This document shows, one piece after another, positions 6,821 through 14,229 of a stretch of DNA of 36,670 bases; the stretch's first letter is position 1; each line of letters starts with the position of its first letter. A program made the position numbers and the translations under genes. Source of the stretch: a virus. The stretch lies in the IMG/VR virus record IMGVR_UViG_3300043399_001128, positions 1 through 36,670 of that record; one strand, given 5' to 3'. The notes under the pieces were generated by a model. It was not told where the DNA came from. It saw nothing but the letters and a program-made list of their open reading frames with translations, and searched no databases.

Positions 6821-7369
6821 TCAGATCGCGACGGGAGCCGCCGATTGGTTGTTGGGAGAGATGAAGAAGGTCTCGCCCTGGTTGATTTCCACACCGACGG
6901 TGCGCAGCTGTTCCGCCGTGAGTTTCTCGCGGTCTGCGATGAGCGCGTCCTTCTTGCACTCGATCGTTTCGCGGACATAGGACTCGCCCCACGGCTGCGC
7001 CTGGATGCGGAAGGCAACGTTCTCCCAAGTGTCCTTCTTGTGGAGCATCTCGACCTTGGGCGGGTTGGTGCGGAACCCAACGGTGGCGTTGCCGAATTCG
7101 ATCGAGCGCTTCTTCGGCCCGAAGATTTCCGGGTGCGCGGTGCAGTAGAGATGGCAGCAAGTGGTGACCGCATCGATCTCCTGCATGAGGTCGCGATGCG
7201 CCTCATCGAATGCGGTGTTGAGAGCGGCGATCTTCGCGTCCAGCTCGGCCTTGTGTGCCGCCAGCTGCGTCTTCATCTCGACGAGCTGGTTGGCGCGGGC
7301 GTTCAGGCCGTCCACGGTTTCGATCGGAGGGACGTAGGTTTTGGGCGGCGAGGGCTTCTTCTTCGACAT
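6821..7369 (-). CDS. gam: Gam-like host-nuclease inhibitor (DNA-end-binding protein)
   Basis: This 182-residue protein starts at MSKKKPSPP. A long N-terminal helix (about 20-70) is followed by the signature region SIEFGNATVGFRTNPPKVEM (about 93-112), then DTWENVAFRI, a second helix (ECKKDALIADREKL), and LRTVGVEINQGETFFISP near the end. This order matches the Mu Gam family, which is structurally related to eukaryotic Ku and binds double-stranded DNA ends to block host exonucleases such as RecBCD. It lies downstream of the transposition genes as in Mu. The length is close to Mu Gam. Confidence 0.88.
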   Translation of the reverse strand: MSKKKPSPPKTYVPPIETVDGLNARANQLVEMKTQLAAHKAELDAKIAALNTAFDEAHRDLMQEIDAVTTCCHLYCTAHPEIFGPKKRSIEFGNATVGFRTNPPKVEMLHKKDTWENVAFRIQAQPWGESYVRETIECKKDALIADREKLTAEQLRTVGVEINQGETFFISPNNQSAAPVAI

Positions 7370-7373
7370 GGGA

Positions 7374-7721
7374 TCAGTGGGTAGGTTGTTGGTCTGCCTC
7401 GGGTCCACCGGCCGACTCAGCCGTGGCGTCCGCGTGCAGGGAGAGCAGGATATAGTTCGGGAGCGTGGTGATCAGGATCACGACCAGGGCGATCGCCGGT
7501 GCGACGCGAGCGAACCAGGCTACATCGCCATACGGCGACAGGTAGGCCGCGAGGATCAGCCACAGACGATTGAGGATCATCGGAGAGAGAACCGCCCACC
7601 GCACGGCGAGGAGATCGCGGCGCAGCGCCTGGGATGGCGTCAGGTGGGCGGGATGGGCCAACGGCGCGGGTTCGTCCGTCGGATGGGCGCAGGGCGCGCC
7701 CGAAATCTGGGTGGTGATCAC
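7374..7721 (-). CDS. Small inner-membrane protein with two transmembrane helices
   Basis: This is a 115-residue protein from a GTG that overlaps the stop of the B-like gene (GTGA). Two hydrophobic segments are clear: about residues 45-62 (WAVLSPMILNRLWLILAAY) and about 75-98 (RVAPAIALVVILITTLPNYI). Short cytoplasmic or periplasmic tails flank them, the C-terminal one acidic. It may be a holin-like or superinfection-exclusion protein. Two helices and small size fit either role. Its place between the transposition activator and gam implies early expression, which argues mildly against a lysis role. Confidence 0.65.
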   Translation of the reverse strand: MITTQISGAPCAHPTDEPAPLAHPAHLTPSQALRRDLLAVRWAVLSPMILNRLWLILAAYLSPYGDVAWFARVAPAIALVVILITTLPNYILLSLHADATAESAGGPEADQQPTH

Positions 7722-8857
7722 GCGACGCCCTCCCCTTCGGCCAGGCAATAGGTGTAGAGCACCCGGCCCCAGCTCATGGGCTTTTTGCTCTCGGCGGCTT
7801 CGTCCTTGGCGTCTTCGAGGAGCTTGATCCAGGAGCCGAGGCCCTGACGCCGGAGGACCGTGCGTTCCAGATCTGCGGGGATGGCGCTATAGGTCCGGCT
7901 GACCTGTTGGCCGGTGGCCTCATCCAACACCTGAAAGCGGACCATGAGTTTCTCGGTCGGCGCGGGCGGCAGGCCGAACGCTGAGGAGAACCGGACCACG
8001 TCCCGAGGCCCGGGTATCTCAGGCAGCTGCACGACGGAGCCAGGGGAGCGGCGTTTCCAAAGCTGCTTGAGCACCGAGTTGTTTTCGAGCGCGCCCTTGA
8101 ACGCATAGTTGCCGATGAGCACCAAGCCGCAGTGACGGCGGTCGTAGATCTCGCGGAGCCACTCCAGCGATCGAGAAATTCCGGAACGCGTGGAAAGCGC
8201 GTGCTGGCACTCGTCGACGATCAGGAGGTTGGACTCGTCGAAGCAGTCCATGACCCGACGGCGACCGCCCACCAGGTTGTTGCGGGCGATACCGAACAGC
8301 TGGCTCATCTCGTCCGAGAGAGTCGTGAGCGCGCCCCCCGTGGGCATGCGGACGAGGATCGTTTTGCCATGGTTGTTCTGGCGCTGGAACTCGACGGCCG
8401 CGGCCGTTTTCCCGATCTGGGACTCGCCGAAAATGAAGCTCAGCCGATGCCGATTCATCGCCGTTCGAAACGCCCGGAACATGAGGGCGGACAGATCCGT
8501 CTCGATGAACGCCGTGTCCATCCGAGGGGCGGTCTCCAGCGTCCGGCGCTTGTACTGGAGTATCGACTCGCAGACGCGGTCAATGCCTGCGCCTTCCTCG
8601 GTGCGCTTGCCTGTGAGCACCGCGTACAGCGTGGCGATGCTGTAGGGCGATCCGTCGTCCTTGGTGATCTGTCCGGACACATCGCGCAGGGTCAGGCCTG
8701 CGGTGCGTGCGTGCTGATCCAGCCAGCGCAGGGCCTCGCGCTGCGGCTCGGGCAGGGTTGCAGTGGCGCGCGCGACGACGTCGGCGGCGATGGTCCATGG
8801 ACGCGGCACTTGGGCGACGCGTTCCACGGGTTGTTTTGGTGTCTCCTCGTTTTCCAT
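7718..8857 (-). CDS. MuB-like AAA+ ATPase, target-DNA activator of transposition
   Basis: This is a 379-residue protein. The N-terminal part contains an HTH-like segment (about 52-85, TLRDVSGQITKDDGSPYSIATLYAVLTGKR). The AAA+ core has Walker A GESQIGKT (144-151) and Walker B LLIVDECQHA (211-220). It is followed by a helix with SRSLEWLREIYDRR and a sensor-like strand GLVLIGNYAF. MuB proteins form ATP-dependent filaments on target DNA, stimulate the transposase and give target immunity. The gene starts 7 bp after the transposase stop. The longer reading frame from 8986 is rejected because it would overlap the transposase and has a low-complexity N-terminus. Confidence 0.88.
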   Translation of the reverse strand: MENEETPKQPVERVAQVPRPWTIAADVVARATATLPEPQREALRWLDQHARTAGLTLRDVSGQITKDDGSPYSIATLYAVLTGKRTEEGAGIDRVCESILQYKRRTLETAPRMDTAFIETDLSALMFRAFRTAMNRHRLSFIFGESQIGKTAAAVEFQRQNNHGKTILVRMPTGGALTTLSDEMSQLFGIARNNLVGGRRRVMDCFDESNLLIVDECQHALSTRSGISRSLEWLREIYDRRHCGLVLIGNYAFKGALENNSVLKQLWKRRSPGSVVQLPEIPGPRDVVRFSSAFGLPPAPTEKLMVRFQVLDEATGQQVSRTYSAIPADLERTVLRRQGLGSWIKLLEDAKDEAAESKKPMSWGRVLYTYCLAEGEGVA

Positions 8858-8864
8858 GGTCAGT

Positions 8865-10742
8865 TCAGATTTCCTGCACGGGTGTCTCTGTCTCGGCAGG
8901 GGTTTCGGTCGGTGAAAATTCCTCGACGGCCACGGGGGCCTCGGCGCGCTCCGGGCGCACGATGCCGGCGCCGGCGCGGGCGGCACGGGCGGCGAGCTTG
9001 TCGGCGGCTCGGTCTTCGGCGCTCAGTAGATCCAGCGCCGCGGCGTTGGCCTGCGTCTCCTCGACCCGCTGGGCGGTGATGCGGGCACCGAGCACGGCCA
9101 CAGGGCGCAGGCGCTCGGCGAGATCGTGGCTGGCGCGGCCCAGCTGGCGGGCGACGGCTTCCTGATCGTTGCGCGAGGGGCGCAGGATCCGGGGCACGCT
9201 GCCGACGTAGCGGCCGCGGGCGTCGAACAAGAACAGGTGCGACGGGGCGAAGGGGTTGAGCACTGCCTGGTACTTCTCGCCGGGGGCGAACTCCTCGGCG
9301 CGGAACCGGAGGGCATCGGCGCTGACGCCCTTCTCCATCATCTCGATCTCGTGGCGGGGCGTGATCCGTACCTCCGACGCCGAATCCCGGTACAGGATCT
9401 GGGCGATGCCCTCGGGTGGCAGCGGCGTGAGCGTGCGGCGTCCACTGGTCCAGACCTCCGCAGGGGACATGCGCCGGATCGACAGACCGCCATCGGCGGG
9501 CACGCACATCGCGTCCCAACCCTCCAGCCGGTGATCCGTGCGGCAGTTGATCCGTGCGTAGATCTGCTCTGCGATCTCGCGGAACTGGGTGAGGCTCACC
9601 AACGGGTACCGGAGCATCTGGGCGACATCCGGCCGGGTCTCTGCGATCGCCGTGAGGGCGTTGAGCAGCGCGTCGTTGTGCCGCAGTAAGCCGTGGGTGC
9701 CTTCGGGCCGCTCGTCCGTGTTGCGACCCGTCTGGCCGGGCAGCTGCAGGACGTCTGCCATTTCGTTGTGGATGAGGTTGCCGAGGGATTCGAGCGCGCC
9801 CTTGAAGCGGAAGTTGCCCTTCCCGCGGCCGGCGTACTGGCCGACGAATGCGGGATCCCCCTGGATGCCGGACCGAGCCACGCGAATCAGGCCGCCGGTG
9901 AGGTCGTGCAGGATGCGCTCCAGATCCTCGCGGATGGCGGCGGTGCCGTGCTCGACGATGAGCGTCGTGCCGCCTACCGGCCGGTAGCCGTGCGAGCTGA
10001 GGAGCGATGCCAGGAGGAAACGCATGTGCTCCTCGCGCAGCGACTCCATGCGGCCGGTGATGTCGCTCTCCGTGCGTGCCGCAATGCCCCAGTGGACCTT
10101 GCACGCGCTCTTGAGGTCGAGGGCGTGGAACTCGACAGGCCGGCCCGTCTTGGCCGTGTCCAGGACGTTGACGAAATGGTCGTGGACGATGTCGTCGAAC
10201 AGGTACATCTCGCCCACCGCCAGACCGGCCCGGGTCGTATAGACCATGGGACCTAGATCGCTCGCCGTCGCCTTGCCGATGCGGATGGCCTTCAGCTGAT
10301 AGGCCGTTGGCTTGTGCCGCATGAGGTTCTCATACGACCAGCCCGGGGGCAGCTCGTTGCGGGGCGTGCCCTCGGCAACGCCTGGGATCGTGGCACCGGC
10401 GAAGAAGTCGCGGACCAACTTCCTATAGGCGGGCTTGCACTTGCGCTGGTTTTCGACGCACAGGCGTTGCCAGTGTAGGATGAGGCCATCGGGCAGGCCG
10501 GCCTCGCCCTCGCGCGCCTTGGAGCGGTTGACGAGGCCCTCCCAGCCCTGCTTTGACCAGGCATCGTACTTCCGGCGAGCCGTGGCAAACGACACCCCGC
10601 ACGATTTGGCCAGCTCCTTCAGGGCCGCGGTCACCGGAGGCGTGAGCGACTCCAGCCGGGTGATCCAGAGCCGGACCTCCTGCCGGACATCGGCAGGGAG
10701 GGCAGCCAGGCACGCCGCATCGTTGGGGGTGAGGGAGCGCAT
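8865..10742 (-). CDS. Mu-type DDE transposase (A protein)
   Basis: This 625-residue protein starts at the ATG that overlaps the previous stop (TGATG). An N-terminal HTH lies at about 42-62 (KELAKSCGVSFATARRKYDAW). The RNase H-like catalytic core follows: first acidic residue in MYLFDDIVHDHF (Asp183), second in TLIVEHGTAAI (Glu264), third in FKGALESLGN (Glu318, with Glu327 as an alternative). Spacings of 81 and 54 residues fit Mu transposase. The usual second Asp is Glu here. A beta-barrel-like domain (about 420-540) and an Ala/Glu-rich C-terminal tail, probably the B-interacting part, complete it. It binds the end sites at 112-258 and 36491-36537 and carries out strand transfer and replicative transposition. 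Confidence 0.9.
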   Translation of the reverse strand: MRSLTPNDAACLAALPADVRQEVRLWITRLESLTPPVTAALKELAKSCGVSFATARRKYDAWSKQGWEGLVNRSKAREGEAGLPDGLILHWQRLCVENQRKCKPAYRKLVRDFFAGATIPGVAEGTPRNELPPGWSYENLMRHKPTAYQLKAIRIGKATASDLGPMVYTTRAGLAVGEMYLFDDIVHDHFVNVLDTAKTGRPVEFHALDLKSACKVHWGIAARTESDITGRMESLREEHMRFLLASLLSSHGYRPVGGTTLIVEHGTAAIREDLERILHDLTGGLIRVARSGIQGDPAFVGQYAGRGKGNFRFKGALESLGNLIHNEMADVLQLPGQTGRNTDERPEGTHGLLRHNDALLNALTAIAETRPDVAQMLRYPLVSLTQFREIAEQIYARINCRTDHRLEGWDAMCVPADGGLSIRRMSPAEVWTSGRRTLTPLPPEGIAQILYRDSASEVRITPRHEIEMMEKGVSADALRFRAEEFAPGEKYQAVLNPFAPSHLFLFDARGRYVGSVPRILRPSRNDQEAVARQLGRASHDLAERLRPVAVLGARITAQRVEETQANAAALDLLSAEDRAADKLAARAARAGAGIVRPERAEAPVAVEEFSPTETPAETETPVQEI

Positions 10743-11653
10743 CAGGCGAGGGTTTGTCCGAGCGTCTTGATCGTTTGGGGGTTCCGGGCGGATGCCGGCG
10801 AGGCGATCCACTCACGGCGGACACTCAAGGCACGCGCCAGCAGACCGATCTGAGCCTCAATCTCCGCATCCGTCAGGACCGTGAATCCCATGCCGCCGCC
10901 GAGGATGCCGCGCTCGACCGTGGCCCAGTCCTCGATCGCCGCGCGCTTGATCGCCTCCTCGTCGATCACAGCGCTTGCCGCGGGGCGTCCGCCGGTGTTT
11001 CCCCCTAGGGCGGGGTTGCCCGGGCGTTTCACGATCCCCAGCTCGGCGAGGAAATCCAGTTGGGTCCGGCCGTCCGTGATTTTGGCGACGGCCTTGCTGA
11101 GCATCTGGACCTCCTCAGGGGCGAGGTTGCTGATCGGGCGATCGAGCAAGCTCTGGATCATATCCCCCCAGCCATCCAACTTCCGCAGCCTGGGCAACGC
11201 CGCCTCGGCCATCGCCATCCAGCGGCCCGCGGTGTCGGCGCTGATTCCGGCCGTTCCCTTGAGGAAAGCCTCCCAAGTGGAAAAACCCGCAAAGGGGTCG
11301 GAGGCGACAGAAACGCCCATTTCAGGCCCATTTTTGGAAAAACCCGCATCGTGCGGTTTTTTCCCCGGGAGGGCCTTGCGCCCTTGGGTGTAGGGGCTCA
11401 TCCGCTTGATGTCCCGGAGGGTGATTCCGCACATCACCTGCATCGCGAGGCTGGCCCGGGCGAACCAATCGGACGACGACGCGTACAGTTTGAGCCGATC
11501 AATGTCGCCGGCCAGACCGGGCTTGGTGAGCACCCGCTGGCTGATGGCGGGGACCGTCACGACGGGCGGGAGGCTATCGCCACCGATGTCCTCAACCTCG
11601 ACATGGCGAGCGGTGGAAACGACTTCGAGCACTTCAACGTCTTGGGAACTCAT
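10742..11653 (-). CDS. Unknown 303-residue protein preceding the transposase, regulator-like
   Basis: This is a 303-residue protein immediately before the transposase and coupled to it. An acidic N-terminus is followed by a region around 60-90 (SLAMQVMCGITLRDIKRM). Then comes STWEAFLKGTAGISADTAGRWMAMAEAALPRL (about 123-154), which resembles the W-x-x-F/Y ... S-x-R-T-A-x-R-x-M-x-x-A pattern of small DNA-binding regulators with an HTH. A third part (about 180-215) is helical and precedes a Gly/Pro-rich linker. The C-terminal ~60 residues are helical with ARALSVRREW. The coding sequence contains a terminator-like hairpin at 11338-11362. Function unknown; control of, or assistance to, the transposase is suggested by position only. 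Confidence 0.7.
   Translation of the reverse strand: MSSQDVEVLEVVSTARHVEVEDIGGDSLPPVVTVPAISQRVLTKPGLAGDIDRLKLYASSSDWFARASLAMQVMCGITLRDIKRMSPYTQGRKALPGKKPHDAGFSKNGPEMGVSVASDPFAGFSTWEAFLKGTAGISADTAGRWMAMAEAALPRLRKLDGWGDMIQSLLDRPISNLAPEEVQMLSKAVAKITDGRTQLDFLAELGIVKRPGNPALGGNTGGRPAASAVIDEEAIKRAAIEDWATVERGILGGGMGFTVLTDAEIEAQIGLLARALSVRREWIASPASARNPQTIKTLGQTLA
11338..11362. terminator. Terminator-like hairpin inside a coding sequence
   Basis: On the plus strand ACCCGCATCGTGCGGT is flanked by A5 and T6. On the minus strand the same CCGCA-CGA-TGCGG stem is followed by G and T5, so it could act in either direction. It lies within the 303-residue gene (encoding about KKPHDAGFSKN). It is almost identical to the genuine terminator at the left end (187-210). 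Termination here would lower transposase expression. Confidence 0.45.
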
Positions 11654-11656
11654 AGA

Positions 11657-12094
11657 TCAACGGATTCTGCGGGACATGAGGAACGGGATGAGGGATTGGC
11701 GCTTCACCTGGTACGTGTGACCAGAGAGCACGCCGAGGACCTCGCGGGACTCAGCCCAGCGCACGACCGACCGGCGGTGGACGGTGAACCGGAGCGAGAG
11801 CTGGCTGCATGCGATCCACTCCGCGAGGGAGTGACCGATGATGCTTTGGATGGCGGACTCGGGATCGGACTCGACGCGGATCCCGCGGGAGTAGGCCAGG
11901 AGGGACTCGGTCCAGATGCGGACCTCGCGCCGCTCGGCATCCGCCCTGCGAAGGTCGAACGTGTACTCGAGCTCGCCGGACTCGCAGAGGGCCGCGACGC
12001 TCTGCGCGTCCAGACCGAGGACGGCCCGGGCCGTGTCCACGCTGATGAGCGTGGTGTGCGCCGTCACCGGGAGTTGGAGAGCGAGCTGTTTCAC
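11657..12094 (-). CDS. Small HTH-type protein
   Basis: This is a 145-residue protein. An N-terminal module (about 16-75) has the layout of an excisionase/MerR-type winged helix: LISVDTARAVLGLDAQSVAALCESGELEYTFDLRRA, then EVRIWTESLLAY. A second helix-turn-helix-like piece lies at about 90-140 (SLAEWIACSQLSLRFTVHRRSVVRWAES). It begins four bases inside the upstream gene (ATGA) and ends 4 bp before the 303-residue gene. It is likely a DNA-binding regulator of the early region; its target is unknown. Confidence 0.65.
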   Translation of the reverse strand: MKQLALQLPVTAHTTLISVDTARAVLGLDAQSVAALCESGELEYTFDLRRADAERREVRIWTESLLAYSRGIRVESDPESAIQSIIGHSLAEWIACSQLSLRFTVHRRSVVRWAESREVLGVLSGHTYQVKRQSLIPFLMSRRIR

Positions 12095-12414
12095 GGCTGG
12101 GTCTCGGTTGGTGTCATCACCATGTCCCGCGTGTCCACGTGCGTGGCCTTCTGGGCATGACGCTCAGCCGCTCCGGCGGCACCGCCCTGGCGAAAGTGGG
12201 CGGGGGTGTTTTCCCGGCGCATCTCCTCGGCGGCGGAACGCAGGATCTCAAGGCGCGTCAGCACCTCCTGAATACCGGCGGCGATGTCGGGCCACCCGCG
12301 GCGTTGTGCGCGCAGCATGGCGTTCTCGGCGTCGGTATAGGACCGCTCCAACCCGCGGCGGATCTGGTGCGCGTCGTGGCCGGCGTCGTGCAGGCTGGGG
12401 AGGTGAGGGTTCAT
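12091..12414 (-). CDS. Small helical protein of unknown function
   Basis: This 107-residue protein is His-rich at the N-terminus (HLPSLHDAGHDAHQIRRG). A long amphipathic helix (about 22-70; SYTDAENAMLRAQRRG, VLTRLEILRSAAEEMRRE) and a basic tail follow. It contains no Cys and no transmembrane segment. Its start and stop overlap both neighbours by ATGA junctions, which supports it as a real gene of the early operon. I recognise no family. Confidence 0.6.
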   Translation of the reverse strand: MNPHLPSLHDAGHDAHQIRRGLERSYTDAENAMLRAQRRGWPDIAAGIQEVLTRLEILRSAAEEMRRENTPAHFRQGGAAGAAERHAQKATHVDTRDMVMTPTETQP

Positions 12415-12650
12415 CGCTCAGCCTCCTCCTGGCATTCCGCCAATGCGCCTTGGGTGTCCTCGGTCCAACTCTCCGTCTCGTATTCCTGGACGGCCGCGTC
12501 CACGGCTTCCTCGTAGCGCTTCATCTGCTCGCTGGCCTCGCGGAGGCCCTTGCGGAGGGAGTGGAACCGTTGGTCATCACCCCATTGCCCGACGATCGCG
12601 GCGAGGGTGGAGAGGCCTGCGCTGGTGCGCGGATTGATCGTGCCGCTCAT
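12411..12650 (-). CDS. Small acidic helical protein
   Basis: This is a 79-residue protein, mostly one long acidic helix (about 28-79; LRKGLREASEQMKRYEEAVDAAVQEYETESW) after a short Thr/Ser-rich start. ATGA overlaps tie it to both neighbours. No family recognised. The acidic single-helix design is seen in DNA-mimic or adaptor proteins of phages, but there is no direct evidence for that here. Confidence 0.55.
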   Translation of the reverse strand: MSGTINPRTSAGLSTLAAIVGQWGDDQRFHSLRKGLREASEQMKRYEEAVDAAVQEYETESWTEDTQGALAECQEEAER

Positions 12651-12928
12651 GACGCCCTCCGGAGTGGCTCGCGCAGGATGGTGACCCGCACGGATTGGAG
12701 TTCGGCGATCATGGCCCGGCGAATTTCCTCCCACCGCTCGGGCGAGCTGGTGCGGCGTAGGGTGGTCAGGGTGATGCGGGCCTGTGAGATGTCCGAGGCG
12801 GTCAGGCCGGCAAGGAAGGAATGATAGTCCGGCCCGCGACGCGTGATCCCACTGCGGATCACATCCCCGGCGTTGATCAGATTCCAGGCGACACCTCGCA
12901 GGAGTGTCATGGTCTCCTTGGAGATCAT
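12647..12928 (-). CDS. Small basic helical protein
   Basis: This 93-residue protein starts at the MISKETM methionine, which overlaps the upstream stop (ATGA). Several helices alternate with basic turns (LLRGVAWNLINAGDVIRSGITRRG, SDISQARITLTTLRRTSS, WEEIRRAMIAELQSVRVTIL). No catalytic or metal-binding pattern is visible. Part of the run of tiny genes in the early operon; function unknown. Confidence 0.55.
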   Translation of the reverse strand: MISKETMTLLRGVAWNLINAGDVIRSGITRRGPDYHSFLAGLTASDISQARITLTTLRRTSSPERWEEIRRAMIAELQSVRVTILREPLRRAS

Positions 12929-13245
12929 CGGGCACCTCCGAGGCACTTGCCTGCCAGACGCCACCCGGAGCGGAACGCGACCCACGCCTCACGGCGACGG
13001 GCGGGGGGCATGGCTGCGCAGATCTGGAGCGTGGGCGTGGCCATCTCGCGGATGGCGTCACGGCGGCCCGAGCAGCTCCAATAGGTCGCCGCCTGAGTTT
13101 TGGCCTCATTTCCGGGGCCGTCCGGAAGCCGCGATAGGGTGACCGCCTTGCGGAAGCGGGCCTCTGCCAATCGCAGGTCGTAAGCCAGCTTCACGATCAT
13201 CTGGAGGATCGCCTTGTCCGTGGAGCGCAGTTGCCAGGTGCTCAT
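12925..13245 (-). CDS. Small basic protein of unknown function
   Basis: This is a 106-residue protein. An N-terminal helix (TDKAILQMIVKLAYDLRLAEARFRKA) is followed by a loop and a second region containing two Cys (YWSCSGRRD, LQICAAMPPARRREAWVAF), ending in a Gly/Arg-rich tail. The Cys residues are too far apart for an obvious zinc finger. It shares ATGA junctions with both neighbours. It is unrecognised and assigned as real mainly on gene packing. Confidence 0.55.
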   Translation of the reverse strand: MSTWQLRSTDKAILQMIVKLAYDLRLAEARFRKAVTLSRLPDGPGNEAKTQAATYWSCSGRRDAIREMATPTLQICAAMPPARRREAWVAFRSGWRLAGKCLGGAR

Positions 13246-13457
13246 GCGACCTCCGATCCGGCATTGCCGAGGTTCAGCTCGCGGAGCTGGGTGATGTGAT
13301 GCTCCAATCCGAAACGTGCGTCCTTGACGGTTTCGGCCAGCGAGTGGGTGGCGGGGATAGCCTCATCGAGGCTTTTCAGGATCGACAGCCGGGGCTCAAC
13401 GCCAGCCGGCAACGTCCTCATGACGTGGGTAACGATGTTGGTCCATGAATCAGACAC
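13242..13457 (-). CDS. Small early protein with a strong ribosome site
   Basis: This is a 71-residue protein. A GTG start at 13457 is chosen because AAGGAGG lies 6 nt upstream, the best ribosome-binding site seen in the window, and because the start overlaps the end of the upstream HTH gene. The protein is helical (LSILKSLDEAIPATHSLAETVKDARFGLEHHITQLREL). As the second gene of the early operon with a strong ribosome site, it should be made in quantity early after induction. Function unknown. Confidence 0.65.
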   Translation of the reverse strand: MSDSWTNIVTHVMRTLPAGVEPRLSILKSLDEAIPATHSLAETVKDARFGLEHHITQLRELNLGNAGSEVA

Positions 13458-13641
13458 GGGGCACCTCCTTGAATCGAAGAGCACCCAGCAGCATGCGGCG
13501 CGTTGGAGTGGGCTTGATGTCCGCCCACGCCCGGTAGCACTGCATTCGGCTACGCCCAATTTGTCTCGCCAACGCCGTCACGGTCGTCCCGTTGATCCGG
13601 GCAATCGTTCCGAGGTTCGCACTGGGGTTTCGGTGACTCAT
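13450..13641 (-). CDS. Ner-like small HTH regulator, first gene of the early operon
   Basis: This is a 63-residue protein from the ATG at 13641. The core TIARINGTTVTALARQIGRSRMQCYRAWADIKPTPTRRML (about 12-50) is a helix-turn-helix: TALARQIGRSRMQCYR fits the A-x-x-x-G-x-S recognition pattern. It is the first leftward gene, directly beside the operators and divergent from the repressor gene. That is where Mu-like phages place Ner, a small DNA-binding protein that turns down both divergent promoters during lytic growth. The assignment rests on position and the HTH. A longer form from 13683 would run through the operators and is unlikely. Confidence 0.7.
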   Translation of the reverse strand: MSHRNPSANLGTIARINGTTVTALARQIGRSRMQCYRAWADIKPTPTRRMLLGALRFKEVPRV

Positions 13642-13642
13642 C

Positions 13643-13657
13643 GTTTCGTAACTAAAC
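13643..13657. promoter_or_regulatory. Operator-like repeat O1
   Basis: GTTTCGTAACTAAAC is an imperfect dyad (GTTT...AAAC), 1 bp upstream of the ATG of the leftward HTH gene. It matches the repeat at 13691 in 13 of 15 positions. Confidence 0.6.
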
Positions 13658-13661
13658 GTGA

Positions 13662-13676
13662 CAGTTGTAACTATAC
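13662..13676. promoter_or_regulatory. Operator-like repeat O2 over a leftward -10 box
   Basis: CAGTTGTAACTATAC shares the GTAACTA core with O1. On the minus strand positions 13675-13670 read TATAGT, a good -10 box, but no matching -35 lies 16-18 bp upstream. The leftward early promoter may therefore be weak or helped by an activator, and a protein bound to O2 would block it. Confidence 0.45.
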
Positions 13677-13690
13677 CTTGCAAGGGGAAA

Positions 13691-13705
13691 GTTTCGTTTC
13701 TAAAC
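13691..13705. promoter_or_regulatory. Operator-like repeat O3 before the repressor gene
   Basis: GTTTCGTTTCTAAAC, an imperfect GTTT...AAAC dyad like O1, lies 8 bp before the repressor GTG start. A repressor bound here could control its own synthesis. Confidence 0.55.
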
Positions 13706-13713
13706 CGGAGTGC

Positions 13714-14229
13714 GTGGATGCCTACAACAGAGAGTTCGTGCGCCTGATGGGTGAAGCCGGGTGGACCGCCACAGACTGCGTCAATCGTCTGGGTCTTTCA
13801 AAGGGGGCAATCTCCCAGTACCGAAACGGGATCACTCGCCCGTCCCTGCAAGTGCTGAGGCTTTTTGCCTCGTTGTCTGGGGTGCAGTTGAAGTTGCCAG
13901 GGGAGGCACCTCCGCCAGATCCACTCACAAGCGTGTCAGATCAGGAGCGCAGAATTCTACTGACCCTGCGCCGGATTCCATCAGACCAGCGAATCGCGAT
14001 CGCCAACATGCTCACCGCAGTGGCCGGGCCCGAACCGGTCGACGGGCACAGCGAAGACGAAACGGAGAAGGTTGCGTCCGCGGCAACCGCAGTGCTGGCG
14101 GCAGCTGTGGTAGTTCAGACCTCACAATCTGAGCCAGTTTCCGTAGGCGATGCGTCAAAGCCAACCGCTCAGCTTCGTTCAGACTCCGGAAAATCTGATC
14201 GGAAAGGGCGACGAATTCGGTCTGTGTAA
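13714..14229 (+). CDS. XRE-type repressor (lysogeny regulator)
   Basis: This is a 171-residue protein. A GTG start at 13714 is proposed, with GGAG just upstream; an ATG at 13747 would cut into the first helix. The N-terminal ~60 residues form a classical HTH_3 domain (FVRLMGEAGWTATDCVNRLGLSKGAISQYRNGITRPS...LRLFASLSG), with recognition helix around LSKGAISQYRNG. A middle helix (QERRILLTLRRIPSDQRIAIANML) could be for oligomerisation. The C-terminal third is Ala/Val/Ser-rich and ends KGRRIRSV. There is no Ser-Lys protease domain, so RecA-driven self-cleavage is not indicated. It is divergent from the early operon and next to three operator repeats, as expected of the Mu-type c repressor. Confidence 0.75.
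   Translation: MDAYNREFVRLMGEAGWTATDCVNRLGLSKGAISQYRNGITRPSLQVLRLFASLSGVQLKLPGEAPPPDPLTSVSDQERRILLTLRRIPSDQRIAIANMLTAVAGPEPVDGHSEDETEKVASAATAVLAAAVVVQTSQSEPVSVGDASKPTAQLRSDSGKSDRKGRRIRSV

Noticed and set aside
8857-8986. Longer N-terminus of the B-like ATPase
   Set aside because: It would overlap the transposase end in another frame and is Pro/Arg-rich; the ATG at 8857 lies 7 bp after the transposase stop.
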